Assembly: GCF_030070105.1 (NCBI RefSeq)
Contig: NZ_JASJOO010000005.1
Span: 16,360-80,359 of the forward strand
Direction: 5' to 3'
Source: Bermanella sp. WJH001
GTDB lineage: Bacteria > Pseudomonadota > Gammaproteobacteria > Pseudomonadales > Oceanobacteraceae
DNA length: 64,000 nucleotides
Shown here: piece by piece, positions 44,992 through 53,594 of the stretch
How positions within the stretch are numbered: position 1 is the first letter of the stretch
Layout: every line of letters begins with the position of its first letter
Notes under the pieces: generated by a model
The model's database searches: none
Seen by the model: only the letters and a program-made list of their open reading frames with translations
Told to the model about the DNA's origin: nothing
Made by a program: the position numbers and the translations under genes

Positions 44992-45279
44992 CTAGTAGGA
45001 AACAGATCCCATTTGGAATTGATCACCTTCAAGATTAACGTGATATTGCAGCTTTTGTTTTTTGGCTTCTTCAAGTAGCTCATCACTGCTTAATTGGCTT
45101 AAACGCTGGGTGAGTAAAGCGTGGTGAATGAGAGATATTTCACGTTCAGATAAATCTCGAGCTTCTTGAACGTTAAAAATATGGTTGCGAATCAGTTCTC
45201 TTCGCCAAGCGGCTACATCATTCTCAGAGACCATGATTTGCTGAACAATCGTACTGACCATCGGGTTGATATTTTGCAT
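44992..45279 (-). CDS. Hypothetical small protein
   Basis: A 95-residue, mainly helical soluble protein (AWRRELIRNHIFNVQEARDLSEREISLIHHALLTQRLSQLSSDELLEEAKKQ) with a possible beta tail. No domain recognised. GGGGA six bases before ATG 45279 supports the start. It converges with the Fur-regulated gene. Function unknown. Confidence 0.7.
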   Translation of the reverse strand: MQNINPMVSTIVQQIMVSENDVAAWRRELIRNHIFNVQEARDLSEREISLIHHALLTQRLSQLSSDELLEEAKKQKLQYHVNLEGDQFQMGSVSY

Positions 45280-45586
45280 CGCGTATCCCCTGTATTGACC
45301 ACGAGATTTTAATGTAGAAGTTAAGTGATGAGCTCACCAGTGATATTTAACTCTCATAATCTATCAGTCTAAGGAGGGTGTTTTTTAGGTGATGCAGTTT
45401 ATAATATAGGCAAAAGTGTGTACCCAAGAACCAAGTTATCGAAAAATGCATCGTAAAGATGAATATTTCTATGAAAATCAAAGGGATTCACTTGTGTGTC
45501 CTTGCGTTGTAGTTGTATTTTTCGTTATAAATAAGCCCCTTTTAGCATAAGGCTAAAGGGAAACAATAATAAAAAGTGAGCAAACA
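45280..45586. other. Intergenic region with possible long leader
   Basis: A 307-base gap. A TATAAT at 45400-45405 could be a -10 without a good -35. A 34-codon ORF (45446-45550, ATG without ribosome binding site, containing a VVVVFFV stretch) overlaps at its end a 10-bp stem with a one-base bulge (45537-45560, CCCTTTTAGC / GCTAAAGGG). The arrangement resembles leader-peptide regulation but no U tract follows the stem, so it may be chance. Confidence 0.3.
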
Positions 45587-46147
45587 ATGAGAACTCTTCT
45601 AAGTATATTTTTAATGACCATTTTTAGCATGTCCTCTTATGCTAAAGAAGTGGCAGGTGTAAACCTACCTGATAGCTTCACCGCCAAAGATCAATCATTA
45701 GCGCTTAATGGCGTTGGTATTCGATCAAAATTCTTTATGGATATTTATGCGGCTGGTCTGTATCTGACTGAAGCAACCACAGAAGCGAAGTCAGTGATTG
45801 ATCAAGATAAGCCAATGGCTTTGAGATTACACATTACCTCAGGATTGTTGACGTCTGAAAAAATGGAGTCTGCAACCCGTGAAGGCTTTGAGAAATCAAC
45901 GGGAGGAAACACGGCTCCTATTCAAGCCACAATAGATTCATTTATTGCAACGTTTAGTGATGCAATTGTTGAAAATGATGTTTTTGATTTTGTTTATGAG
46001 CCAGCAGTTGGCGTTAAAGTGTTCAAAAACGACACACTTAAAGCAACTGTTGAAGGTTTGGAATTTAAGAAAGCATTATTTGGTATTTGGTTGTCTGAAG
46101 ACGCTGTTCAAGATGACCTAAAAGAAGGCTTATTAGGTAGCATTTAA
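45587..46147 (+). CDS. Chalcone-isomerase-fold periplasmic protein
   Basis: A 186-residue exported protein with signal peptide (cleavage after SYA at residue 19). The mature part matches the chalcone isomerase-like (Chalcone_3) domain found in bacteria: LPDSFTAKDQSLALNGVGIRSKFFMDIYAAGLYL near the start and VKVFKNDTLKATVEGLEFKKALFGIWLSEDAV at the end. Bacterial members bind fatty acids or act as structural proteins; isomerase activity on flavonoids is not expected. ATG 45587 follows a weak AGTGAG. A terminator is 30 bases downstream. Confidence 0.88.
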   Translation: MRTLLSIFLMTIFSMSSYAKEVAGVNLPDSFTAKDQSLALNGVGIRSKFFMDIYAAGLYLTEATTEAKSVIDQDKPMALRLHITSGLLTSEKMESATREGFEKSTGGNTAPIQATIDSFIATFSDAIVENDVFDFVYEPAVGVKVFKNDTLKATVEGLEFKKALFGIWLSEDAVQDDLKEGLLGSI

Positions 46148-46180
46148 TTGCGCCGAAGCGTTTTTGATAAAGCCGTTTTT

Positions 46181-46209
46181 AAAAAGCCAGTCTGAGACTG
46201 GCTTTTTTT
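46181..46209. terminator. Bidirectional terminator
   Basis: AAAAAGCCAGTCT and ACTGGCTTTTTTT form a perfect stem with a short loop, between convergent chalcone-isomerase-like and hybrid kinase genes. The last bases overlap the kinase stop codon. Confidence 0.92.
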
Positions 46210-47872
46210 ATGCCCATTTCAAAAGTGTATCTTTCAATAAACCAAGTTTAATGGGCTTGCTTAAAAAATCGTTCATGCCTGCATCAAAGCATTGTTGTTT
46301 TTCTTTATCGGTTGCACCTGCCGTTAATGCAATGATCGGGGTATCAGCAATGGATGCTTGCTTGCGAATGCTTCGAGTCGCTTCAAAACCATCAAGCACT
46401 GGCATTTGGCAGTCCATAAGCACTAGGCTGTATGATGAATTCATTAATGTTTTGATGGCTTCTTCGCCGTTGTTACAAATATCAAACTCGTAACCAAGAC
46501 GTTTTAACATGGCAGAAATCACCATTTGGTTTGTTCGGTTATCTTCAGCAACCAGTATTTTTTTATCAACATTGGTAGAAGGTACGGTATTGAGGTCAGT
46601 TGAGGTTATGTTGGTATCAGTACCGTGTTTTAAAACAATATTGAAAATAAATGTTGAGCCTTCATTGAGCTCACTTTCGACATGAATACGGCCACCCATT
46701 AACTCAATTAGGCGTTTTGTAATTTGCAGCCCTAACCCTGTGCCGCCATATTTTCGCGTGGTTGATGAATCGACCTGGGTAAAGGCTTCAAACAGGGAAT
46801 TAAGCTTGTCTTTGGGGATGCCGATGCCGGTATCAATGATTCTAAACTCGAGCTGAATATTACCGTTACTATTGAGGCAATGCACATCAATGTGAATCCC
46901 ACCTTGAGTGGTGAACTTAAGACTGTTGCTCACAAGGTTTAATAAAATTTGTTTGATGCGAAGAGGGTCGCCATTTAAAAAAGCAGGAATATTTGGGTCT
47001 ATTTTAAATGTGTAGTTGAGCTTTTTCTCTTTTAATTGAGCAATGAAAATATTGCCCAGTGATTCGCATATTTCATTCAGTGAAAAGTCAATATTCTCAA
47101 GTTCTAGTTTGCCCGCTTCAATTTTAGAAAAGTCTAAAATATCGTTAATAATGCTCAGTAATGCCTCACCTGATTTTTCAATGGTCATCACATATTTGGC
47201 TTGTTCACTGGTGAGTTCTGTTTGCGAGAGTATATCGGCAATACCAATGATGCCGTTAAGTGGGGTGCGTATTTCATGGCTCATGTGTGCTAAAAATTGT
47301 GATTTAGCTTCAGATGCGGCTGCGGCTGTTCGAGTTTCTTGTTCGGCCATCATGATCTGTTTTTGTAAATCAGCAGCATGGCGAATATCACGGTATGAAC
47401 GCAATGCGTTAAGTAGCGCCATACGTAATTTATGTGCAGTAATATCAGTTTTGCTTAGATAATCGTTGATGTCGTAATCTTGAAATACCGATTCCTCAGG
47501 TGCCGCGCCTGGTTGACCTGTGCGAATAAGCAAACGAATTTCATTATTGCTATAGACATTACGGATATGGTTGACCAGCTGCAAACCTGCGTCATCGGTT
47601 TCCATGACCACATCCACTAATGCAACAGCGACGTTGTCATTTTTACCCAAGTACTCAATTGCTTCTTTTGCGCTTAGAGCACTGGCCAGTTGAATAGGGT
47701 GCCCGTCAAAGTTAAAACCGCGTAAAACCATTTTGGTAAGCTGATGAACATATTCATCATCGTCTACCACTAGGATTTGATACTGGTGGACGTTACTACG
47801 TACTTCATCAGTAGGATGTGTAGAACTACTTTCGACTTCATCACCAAAAAGTAGATCATCGCCTGGACTCAT
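46208..47872 (-). CDS. REC-HisKA-HATPase-REC hybrid histidine kinase
   Basis: A 554-residue soluble hybrid kinase. N-terminal receiver (about 32-155) with phosphoacceptor D87; a helical linker; HisKA with H199 (MSHEIRTP); HATPase with N-box (NLVSNSLKF), DTGIGI and GGTGLGL; and a C-terminal receiver with D487. No transmembrane or sensor domain is present, so the input is probably phosphotransfer onto the first receiver or a partner protein. A separate receiver gene is 80 bases upstream on the same strand. ATG 47872 is preceded by GGGAG. Confidence 0.92.
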   Translation of the reverse strand: MSPGDDLLFGDEVESSSTHPTDEVRSNVHQYQILVVDDDEYVHQLTKMVLRGFNFDGHPIQLASALSAKEAIEYLGKNDNVAVALVDVVMETDDAGLQLVNHIRNVYSNNEIRLLIRTGQPGAAPEESVFQDYDINDYLSKTDITAHKLRMALLNALRSYRDIRHAADLQKQIMMAEQETRTAAAASEAKSQFLAHMSHEIRTPLNGIIGIADILSQTELTSEQAKYVMTIEKSGEALLSIINDILDFSKIEAGKLELENIDFSLNEICESLGNIFIAQLKEKKLNYTFKIDPNIPAFLNGDPLRIKQILLNLVSNSLKFTTQGGIHIDVHCLNSNGNIQLEFRIIDTGIGIPKDKLNSLFEAFTQVDSSTTRKYGGTGLGLQITKRLIELMGGRIHVESELNEGSTFIFNIVLKHGTDTNITSTDLNTVPSTNVDKKILVAEDNRTNQMVISAMLKRLGYEFDICNNGEEAIKTLMNSSYSLVLMDCQMPVLDGFEATRSIRKQASIADTPIIALTAGATDKEKQQCFDAGMNDFLSKPIKLGLLKDTLLKWA

Positions 47873-47952
47873 TAGATTCTCCCTAACCCAAATCCTAGGG
47901 GCCTTATCTTTTTGCCCAAGGAATTGTCATCAACGCTTAAAAATGGCGCCTA

Positions 47953-48396
47953 TTATACTGTTTTTTTACTTGAGTTCTGTTGGTTAATCCATAAATTTAA
48001 AATGTTGTTCAAATCTGCGAATTTAAATGGTTTACCCATGAAGTCATCCATGTCTACATCAAAGCATGCTTGTTTATTGCTGTCGCGTATATCAGCGGTG
48101 AGCGCAATAATAGGGGTTCTATCTCGATTATGTTCTTGCTCGTAGGCACGAATATGCGAAGTGCATTCAAGGCCACTCATTCCAGGGAGCATGCAATCCA
48201 TTAAGACGCAGCTAAACGTATGTTGAGTATAAAGCTCAAGCCCTTTTTCACCTGTTTCAGCCCAAAACACTCGGCAACCTAGCTTCAGTAGCTGCTGCTC
48301 AAGCACCATGTAATTGATCGCATTATCCTCAACTACCAAGATGGGTGTGTCATTAAAGTGGGTGCCGTCGCTGCTATCTGTTGGGACTGTGGTCAT
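47953..48396 (-). CDS. Stand-alone receiver protein
   Basis: A 147-residue protein consisting of one CheY-like receiver (about 17-137): acidic pocket E23-D24, phosphoacceptor D67 (VLMDCMLPGMSG), T (ALTAD) and K (MGKPF) conserved. No output domain. It precedes the hybrid kinase gene with the same orientation and its sequence (CFDVDMDDFMGKPFKF) strongly resembles that kinase's C-terminal receiver, so it probably arose from a hybrid kinase and works with it. ATG 48396. Confidence 0.88.
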   Translation of the reverse strand: MTTVPTDSSDGTHFNDTPILVVEDNAINYMVLEQQLLKLGCRVFWAETGEKGLELYTQHTFSCVLMDCMLPGMSGLECTSHIRAYEQEHNRDRTPIIALTADIRDSNKQACFDVDMDDFMGKPFKFADLNNILNLWINQQNSSKKTV

Positions 48397-48555
48397 GTAT
48401 ATGGGGTCCGTAAATAAGCTAAAGCTGAAGATAGTGGGTGTTTAGCATTAATTGAGTGTTTAAATCCATTGTTAACTATGGCAAAAGTTAGGGGGATTGC
48501 CAGTTTAGGAGGGAATATTTCAAGCCCATTCAGGGCTTGAAATATAAGGTGAAGA

Positions 48556-51003
48556 TCAGTGTTTGGTTGGTTTCTTGGTTACTTTCTCTTCTTTGTCGTC
48601 TTTTTCATCTTCGGGATGCTCTTCTTCACGACCAATATCGGCAATGTCTCGTAAACGCTCTAGTACGCGATAGTTGATTGAACCGCGAGGGAATGTGCCC
48701 TTGCGAGAGAGTTTACCGGCTTTACGGTCCATTAGAATTTCAATGGCTTGATCCACTGATTCAATGCCATAAATATGGAAATCGCCGTTTGAGACCGCAT
48801 CAATTACCTCTTTTTTAAGCACTAGGTGCTTAACATTGGATGCTGGAATCAACACACCTTGTTTTTTGTTAAGCCCACGGGCCTTACAAATAGAAAAGAA
48901 GCCTTCAATTTTTTCATTGATCCCGCCAACAGCCTGAACCTCACCGTACTGGTTGATTGAGCCTGTGACGGCAAGACTTTGGTGAATGGGGATGTAACTT
49001 AGGGCGCTAATCAGGGCGCAGGCTTCAGCAAGCGAGGCACTGTCCCCATCAACATAACCATAGCTTTGTTCCATGGCGATCGATGCGCTCACTTCCAGTG
49101 GAAACTCTTGGGCGTATGTGTGGCCAAGATAACCGGTGAGAATCATCACGCCTTTGGTATGAATATTTTGCCCCAGGTTAGCTTCACGCTCGATATCAAC
49201 AATGCCTCGTCCACCAGGGTAGACGGTTGCAGTGATTCTCGCTGGTGCACCAAATGAGCTATCACCAATTGAAAGCACCGTAAGACCATTGATTTTACCG
49301 ATGGCTTCACCGTCGGTGTCGATTAATATGGTGCCGTCTAGTATGTCATCTAAAATCTCTTTTTGGATGCGGCCACTACGCTGATCTTTCGCATCAAGTG
49401 CACGGCTAACATGGTCTGCGTCAATGGTTTCATCTTGGGCCAGTTTTCTGACAAATTCTGCCTCGGCCAATAATTCAAACAAATCACCGATACGAGCACT
49501 TAAATGCCTTTGATCTTCGGCTAAGCGCGCACTTTGCTCAATCAGGCGTATAACCCCTTCACGGCTAAGAGGGGCGTATGATTTTTCAATGCAGCGACTT
49601 TGCAGAAGGCGTGCAAAGGATTCCATGTGATCACTGGTACAAGGCAGGTAATCATCAAAGTCCACAAGCACACGAAACATATCGTTAAAGTCATCATCTA
49701 GGTCTTGTAACAAGTAGTAAGTGCTACGCGAACCAATTAAAACAATTTTAACGTCCAGTGGTATCCATTCTGGAATCAGTGTTGTGGTGCTAATGAGTCC
49801 CATTTCACTATAAGGGCTTTCAATTTTTAATTGATTAGATGAAAGGGCGCGTTTTAAGGCCTCCCAAACAAATGGTTCGTGCAGTAATTTTTCTGCATCC
49901 ACAATTAAAAAGCCACCGTTGGCGCGGTGCAACGCACCTGGGCAAATTTTACGATAATGGGTGACTAGGGCCCCTTGTTCACTGGTGTATTCAATCCGTC
50001 CGAATAAATTCGCGTAATTGGGGTGTGATTCGTAAATTACGGGTGCGCCGGAATCTTCTTGGCGGCTAACCAATAAGTTGGGCATGTAGGTTTCTTCAAG
50101 GAAAGTGCGTTTGGCGCTGTCTTCACGGCTTTCAAGAATCCTATCGTCAGTTAGCTCAGCAATAACCGTACGGTGTAGGTTTGCTTTCACTTTATTTAAA
50201 TATTCAAGAATACTTTCAACATCTTTGTACTTTTCTAGTAGCGGTTGCATCAGAGGCGTGACGGCCTCATCGATGGTTTCTTGATTTAATTTTTTAAGGG
50301 CGTCGTTGCTTTCGCGTTTCCATTGAGGCAGCGGCACAAGTTCATCATTTAGTTGCCCCTCTAATTCATGGATATTGTTGTGGAACGCTTCACGTGTGGC
50401 TTCGTCTAGTTGCGCAAACTCTGTTTCATCGAGACTCTTGCCGTCTTTCATGGGGGTGAAGCTGATCGAAGCGCTATCACGATACATGGCGATGTTTAAT
50501 TTAAGAGCAGATTGTTCAATGCGATCGATGACCTTGTCGTAGCGGAAGTTAAAGTCGCGGTCGATCAAGCTTTTCTTTTGCTGGTAGGTCGGGTGCTCAA
50601 AGGCAGCAGGGAAGGTGGCCAATAAGTTATCGATTAATTCATTGAAATCGTTTTTGAAGGCTTGGCCATTTCCGGCTTTGAGTTCGAGCTTAAGAGGCTC
50701 ACGGTTGTTGTCGAAATTATTCACATAGGCCCAGTCACTTGGGCTACTTTGACGCTTGGCTTCGCTTTTTAGGTATTCAGTGATGTATGAACTGCGACCT
50801 GTACCAGAATCCCCCATGACATAAACGTTATAGCCAGGGCGATCCATTGCGACACCAAATTGGATGGCTGTGACGGCTCGGTCTTGTCCTAGTACACCAT
50901 TATAGGGTGTTAACTCGCTGCTCGATTCAAATGAAAGACTGTTTTCAGGGATTTGGATGCTTAATTGATCGGGTGTCAAAGAAGGGTGTGTCGCTTTTGC
51001 CAT
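48556..51003 (-). CDS. Lon-family (LonB/LonC-like) ATP-dependent protease
   Basis: An 815-residue protein with an AAA_32-type ATPase region and a C-terminal Lon protease domain with Ser-Lys dyad S655 (DGDSASLA) and K698, 43 residues apart as in Lon. The P-loop GDSGTGRS (64-71) has Arg in place of the usual Lys; I believe this variation occurs in this family, but ATP hydrolysis may be altered. A Lys/Glu-rich tail closes the protein. ATG 51003. Divergent from ybfE across 201 bases. Substrates unknown; distinct from housekeeping Lon (no Lon N-domain). Confidence 0.88.
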   Translation of the reverse strand: MAKATHPSLTPDQLSIQIPENSLSFESSSELTPYNGVLGQDRAVTAIQFGVAMDRPGYNVYVMGDSGTGRSSYITEYLKSEAKRQSSPSDWAYVNNFDNNREPLKLELKAGNGQAFKNDFNELIDNLLATFPAAFEHPTYQQKKSLIDRDFNFRYDKVIDRIEQSALKLNIAMYRDSASISFTPMKDGKSLDETEFAQLDEATREAFHNNIHELEGQLNDELVPLPQWKRESNDALKKLNQETIDEAVTPLMQPLLEKYKDVESILEYLNKVKANLHRTVIAELTDDRILESREDSAKRTFLEETYMPNLLVSRQEDSGAPVIYESHPNYANLFGRIEYTSEQGALVTHYRKICPGALHRANGGFLIVDAEKLLHEPFVWEALKRALSSNQLKIESPYSEMGLISTTTLIPEWIPLDVKIVLIGSRSTYYLLQDLDDDFNDMFRVLVDFDDYLPCTSDHMESFARLLQSRCIEKSYAPLSREGVIRLIEQSARLAEDQRHLSARIGDLFELLAEAEFVRKLAQDETIDADHVSRALDAKDQRSGRIQKEILDDILDGTILIDTDGEAIGKINGLTVLSIGDSSFGAPARITATVYPGGRGIVDIEREANLGQNIHTKGVMILTGYLGHTYAQEFPLEVSASIAMEQSYGYVDGDSASLAEACALISALSYIPIHQSLAVTGSINQYGEVQAVGGINEKIEGFFSICKARGLNKKQGVLIPASNVKHLVLKKEVIDAVSNGDFHIYGIESVDQAIEILMDRKAGKLSRKGTFPRGSINYRVLERLRDIADIGREEEHPEDEKDDKEEKVTKKPTKH

Positions 51004-51143
51004 TCAGGTCAGAACTCCATAAATATATGCCCAAACCTTATGGTGTATTGGCATTTCGAGCAAGCTATTCAGTGCGCTTTCAATGCATTTTTAGACAGTG
51101 ACCGACAACTTTGTGCAAATTGATCAAATTACCCCCAAAAAGT

Positions 51144-51176
51144 TTGACAAAATTAATATGACAGGTCATATTAATT
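51144..51176 (+). promoter_or_regulatory. Promoter with perfect 26-bp palindromic operator before ybfE
   Basis: TTGACA (51144-51149) is followed by a perfect palindrome with 12-bp arms AATTAATATGAC / GTCATATTAATT (51151-51162 and 51165-51176) around AG. The palindrome spans the spacer and any -10 (TATTAA at 51169-51174 is the best match, 19-base spacing). It does not match the LexA box (CTGT-N8-ACAG). The downstream gene encodes a ribbon-helix-helix protein that could itself bind such a site. Confidence 0.75.
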
Positions 51177-51204
51177 GGGCTAAATCTATTGAGAGGAATA
51201 AATA

Positions 51205-51498
51205 ATGGGCGTGCAGGTAGAAGATCGCACCACGATAGATATGTTTAAGGAAGCGCAAAAGGGACGTCCTCGCTCAAATCCTTATCCAAGAGAAGTGCAA
51301 ATTCGAATTAATAAGCGTGTGCAAAGAATGCGAGATAAGCATAAAGGCATGCGTCGTATGGAAGTTAAAATGCCAACAGAGTTGGTGGAACAGCTTGATG
51401 AATATGCAAAACAACAGGAATGCACACGTACCGAAGTGGTTGAGCTTTGCATTACTGAGTGGTTTGAAATGATGAGTAAAGAATTACCGCAAGGTTAG
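51205..51498 (+). CDS. ybfE: YbfE-like ribbon-helix-helix DNA-binding protein
   Basis: A 97-residue protein of the YbfE type. It shares with E. coli YbfE the opening DRTTIDMF, the GRPRSNP segment, the QIRINKRVQRMRDKHKGMRRMEVKMP region and a C-terminal ribbon-helix-helix (about 50-90). E. coli ybfE is in the LexA/SOS regulon; here no LexA box is visible but a 26-bp palindrome overlies the promoter. GAGAGGAA precedes ATG 51205. A terminator follows at 51530-51564. Confidence 0.85.
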   Translation: MGVQVEDRTTIDMFKEAQKGRPRSNPYPREVQIRINKRVQRMRDKHKGMRRMEVKMPTELVEQLDEYAKQQECTRTEVVELCITEWFEMMSKELPQG

Positions 51499-51529
51499 CG
51501 TTATAGCAGCAGTGTCTCCTGCTCGCTTA

Positions 51530-51564
51530 CGCCACTAAAGTTGTACTTTAGTGGCGTTTTTTTG
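51530..51564 (+). terminator. Rho-independent terminator after ybfE
   Basis: CGCCACTAAAG and CTTTAGTGGCG form a perfect 11-bp stem with a five-base loop and a T7 tract, 32 bases after the ybfE stop codon. Confidence 0.95.
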
Positions 51565-51602
51565 CGTTGAACAAACTTGTGCTACTATCGCGCCAAATTT
51601 AA

Positions 51603-52934
51603 ATGAATGGCGACTCAATGTCAGAACTCCAACTCAACCATGATGGGCAGTCTTTAAGCCTGCCGATTTATCAACATCGCAACTCTTTATACGAAGAATT
51701 GCACACCCGCCCATCTCCTAAAATTGTCACCCCTTGTTATGTGACTCATTTAGCCATGTCTCGAGGTGAGGGTGATATTCAGCGAGAATACGACCTTGTT
51801 GTGAGTTTATGTCAGCGCTTTAGTGTTAATCCGCCTGCACCAGGCGCATCATGTTTTTATCAGGGGTTTGGTGGGTTTGAATTCCGTTGGGAGCGTCATA
51901 CCGAGTTTTCAACCTATACATTTATTCGTGCAATCGACGAAGAAAAAGCCAGTGAGTTTGCGTTAGCCTTCATTCCAAAAGATTGGCTAAATCAGCTGCC
52001 TGGTGAGTTGGTGGTGGCATTGAATATTCGTGTACAAGATGAAGAAATGGACGAAAGCCAGCAGACACATTTCTTTGAAGGGCAGCGCCCTGTAGGCAGT
52101 TGTGTTGCCAATGGCAAGGCCAAGGCTTTAACCAGTTTTCGCTTGCACAGTGATGGCTTTGGTCGCTTTTTGGTGGTGAACCATGGCCTGAATGCTTATC
52201 AAGCGGGTCGACTGATTCAACGTATTTTGGAGTTAGATACGTATCGGTTAACGGCCTTAATGGGGCTACCTGTGGCCCGAGGTTTAAGTGCGGATGTTTC
52301 CTACATGGAAGGTCAGCTGGCTGAGATCAATCAAAAAATTGCTGAAATTCAAACCGAGCAAGATGAACGTGCACTGCTTAAACGTCTTTCTTTAATTGCG
52401 GCAAGGGTTGAGCAGTATCGAAGCGACACAAATTACCGCTTTGCGGCAACTAATGCCTATCATGCCTTAGTTGGTAAGCGCCTAGAGCAGGTATTTGAGC
52501 AGCGCATTAGTGGTTTGCAGACATTACGTGAATTTCTAGAGCGCCGTTTAACACCTGGTATTCGAACGTGTAACAGTGTCCGTGATCGCCTTGAAGATTT
52601 AAGTCGACGCATTCACCGAACGACTAGCTTATTACGCACGCGAGTTGAAGTGAGCATAGAAAGCCAAAACCAAAAGTTATTAGCATCCATGGACCGCAGA
52701 TCAAGCTTGCAGTTAAGATTACAGCAAACCGTAGAAGGTTTGTCGGTGGTGGCCATAAGCTATTACCTATTGAGTTTGTTGGTATATGGCTTTGAAGGCA
52801 TGGCACAATGGGGTATAAAATTAGACCCTAAAGTGGCGGCTGGTGCCGCAATGCCAATTGTATTATTTGCTGTGTATATGGGTGTAAGGCGCCACATAAA
52901 GAAATTGGCAAAAAATAGAAAACCGAAGCAGTAA
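51603..52934 (+). CDS. DUF3422 membrane-anchored protein
   Basis: A 443-residue protein of the DUF3422 family. Conserved openings YEELHTRPSPKIVTPCYVTHLAMSRG and RWERHTEFSTYTF match the family; a long helical, possibly coiled-coil stretch (about 235-370) and two C-terminal transmembrane segments (about 375-400 and 405-425) follow. Family function is unknown; the coiled coil and tail anchor suggest an inner-membrane scaffold. ATG 51603 and ATG 51618 are both possible starts with no clear ribosome binding site. Confidence 0.85.
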   Translation: MNGDSMSELQLNHDGQSLSLPIYQHRNSLYEELHTRPSPKIVTPCYVTHLAMSRGEGDIQREYDLVVSLCQRFSVNPPAPGASCFYQGFGGFEFRWERHTEFSTYTFIRAIDEEKASEFALAFIPKDWLNQLPGELVVALNIRVQDEEMDESQQTHFFEGQRPVGSCVANGKAKALTSFRLHSDGFGRFLVVNHGLNAYQAGRLIQRILELDTYRLTALMGLPVARGLSADVSYMEGQLAEINQKIAEIQTEQDERALLKRLSLIAARVEQYRSDTNYRFAATNAYHALVGKRLEQVFEQRISGLQTLREFLERRLTPGIRTCNSVRDRLEDLSRRIHRTTSLLRTRVEVSIESQNQKLLASMDRRSSLQLRLQQTVEGLSVVAISYYLLSLLVYGFEGMAQWGIKLDPKVAAGAAMPIVLFAVYMGVRRHIKKLAKNRKPKQ

Positions 52935-53022
52935 TGGAATAAATGGATTTTAAGCGATGCCTGTTAATTAATTGGCATGCTTATCGCTTAATTGTGGCTG
53001 GAATCACCTAAAGGACAGCTTT

Positions 53023-53478
53023 ATGACACCGTCAATTGATCCTCACGCCAATAAAAACAACAATCGTCACAACCATGGCATGCCTGATTGGCAGGCCATT
53101 GCGAGTGTCAAATCAACATCGCAACAGTGCGCGAATATCTTGCAATCCAGTATTTTGTTTTTGCGCCGTTTTATTTGCCATGAGTCCCTTTATGGGGATA
53201 GCGAAGGGGCAAAAGAACTGCTCAAAGTTCAAGGTTTACTGGGTTCGTTAGAGTCTTTTAATGATGAAGCGTTCAATCAGCAATTACGTGACAGCTATGA
53301 ATACGTTTGTTGTTACCTTGAATTATTACAAGAGACTCAGGCCCCATTAGACTTATGTTTAGAGTTCGAAAGGTTGATTCATATTCTTGAAGCCATTCAG
53401 TGTATGCAACAACAATCAGCTCTCGGTGTGGTTGGGTCATTAGCACAATTAAAGAGCCACTTGAAACCCCATAATTGA
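53023..53478 (+). CDS. Hypothetical soluble protein
   Basis: A 151-residue helical protein with several cysteines (CANIL, FICHE, YVCCYLE, LDLCLEF, QCMQQ). The N-terminal 25 residues are polar and Asn/His-rich. No recognised domain. ATG 53023 is chosen because AAGGACAG lies upstream; the longer frame has no better start. It stands between DUF3422 and the MMPL transporter gene. Function unknown. Confidence 0.65.
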   Translation: MTPSIDPHANKNNNRHNHGMPDWQAIASVKSTSQQCANILQSSILFLRRFICHESLYGDSEGAKELLKVQGLLGSLESFNDEAFNQQLRDSYEYVCCYLELLQETQAPLDLCLEFERLIHILEAIQCMQQQSALGVVGSLAQLKSHLKPHN

Positions 53479-53594
53479 GCTTAAAACTTGGTCATGCACC
53501 TCGTTGTAACAGATTGTTCGGCTCTGCCCCTTGCATGTTGCGCAGCATACTTTTATAAAGGCCAGCTACCTAATTAGTAAGTGCCTTTATTTGT

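Noticed and set aside
47043..47462. 139-codon antisense ORF within the hybrid kinase gene
   Set aside because: Lies entirely over the HisKA/receiver-coding sequence and has the Ser-rich composition of a shadow frame.
51151..51176. Palindrome before ybfE as a LexA box
   Set aside because: It lacks CTGT-N8-ACAG; the core is TGAC-AG-GTCA.
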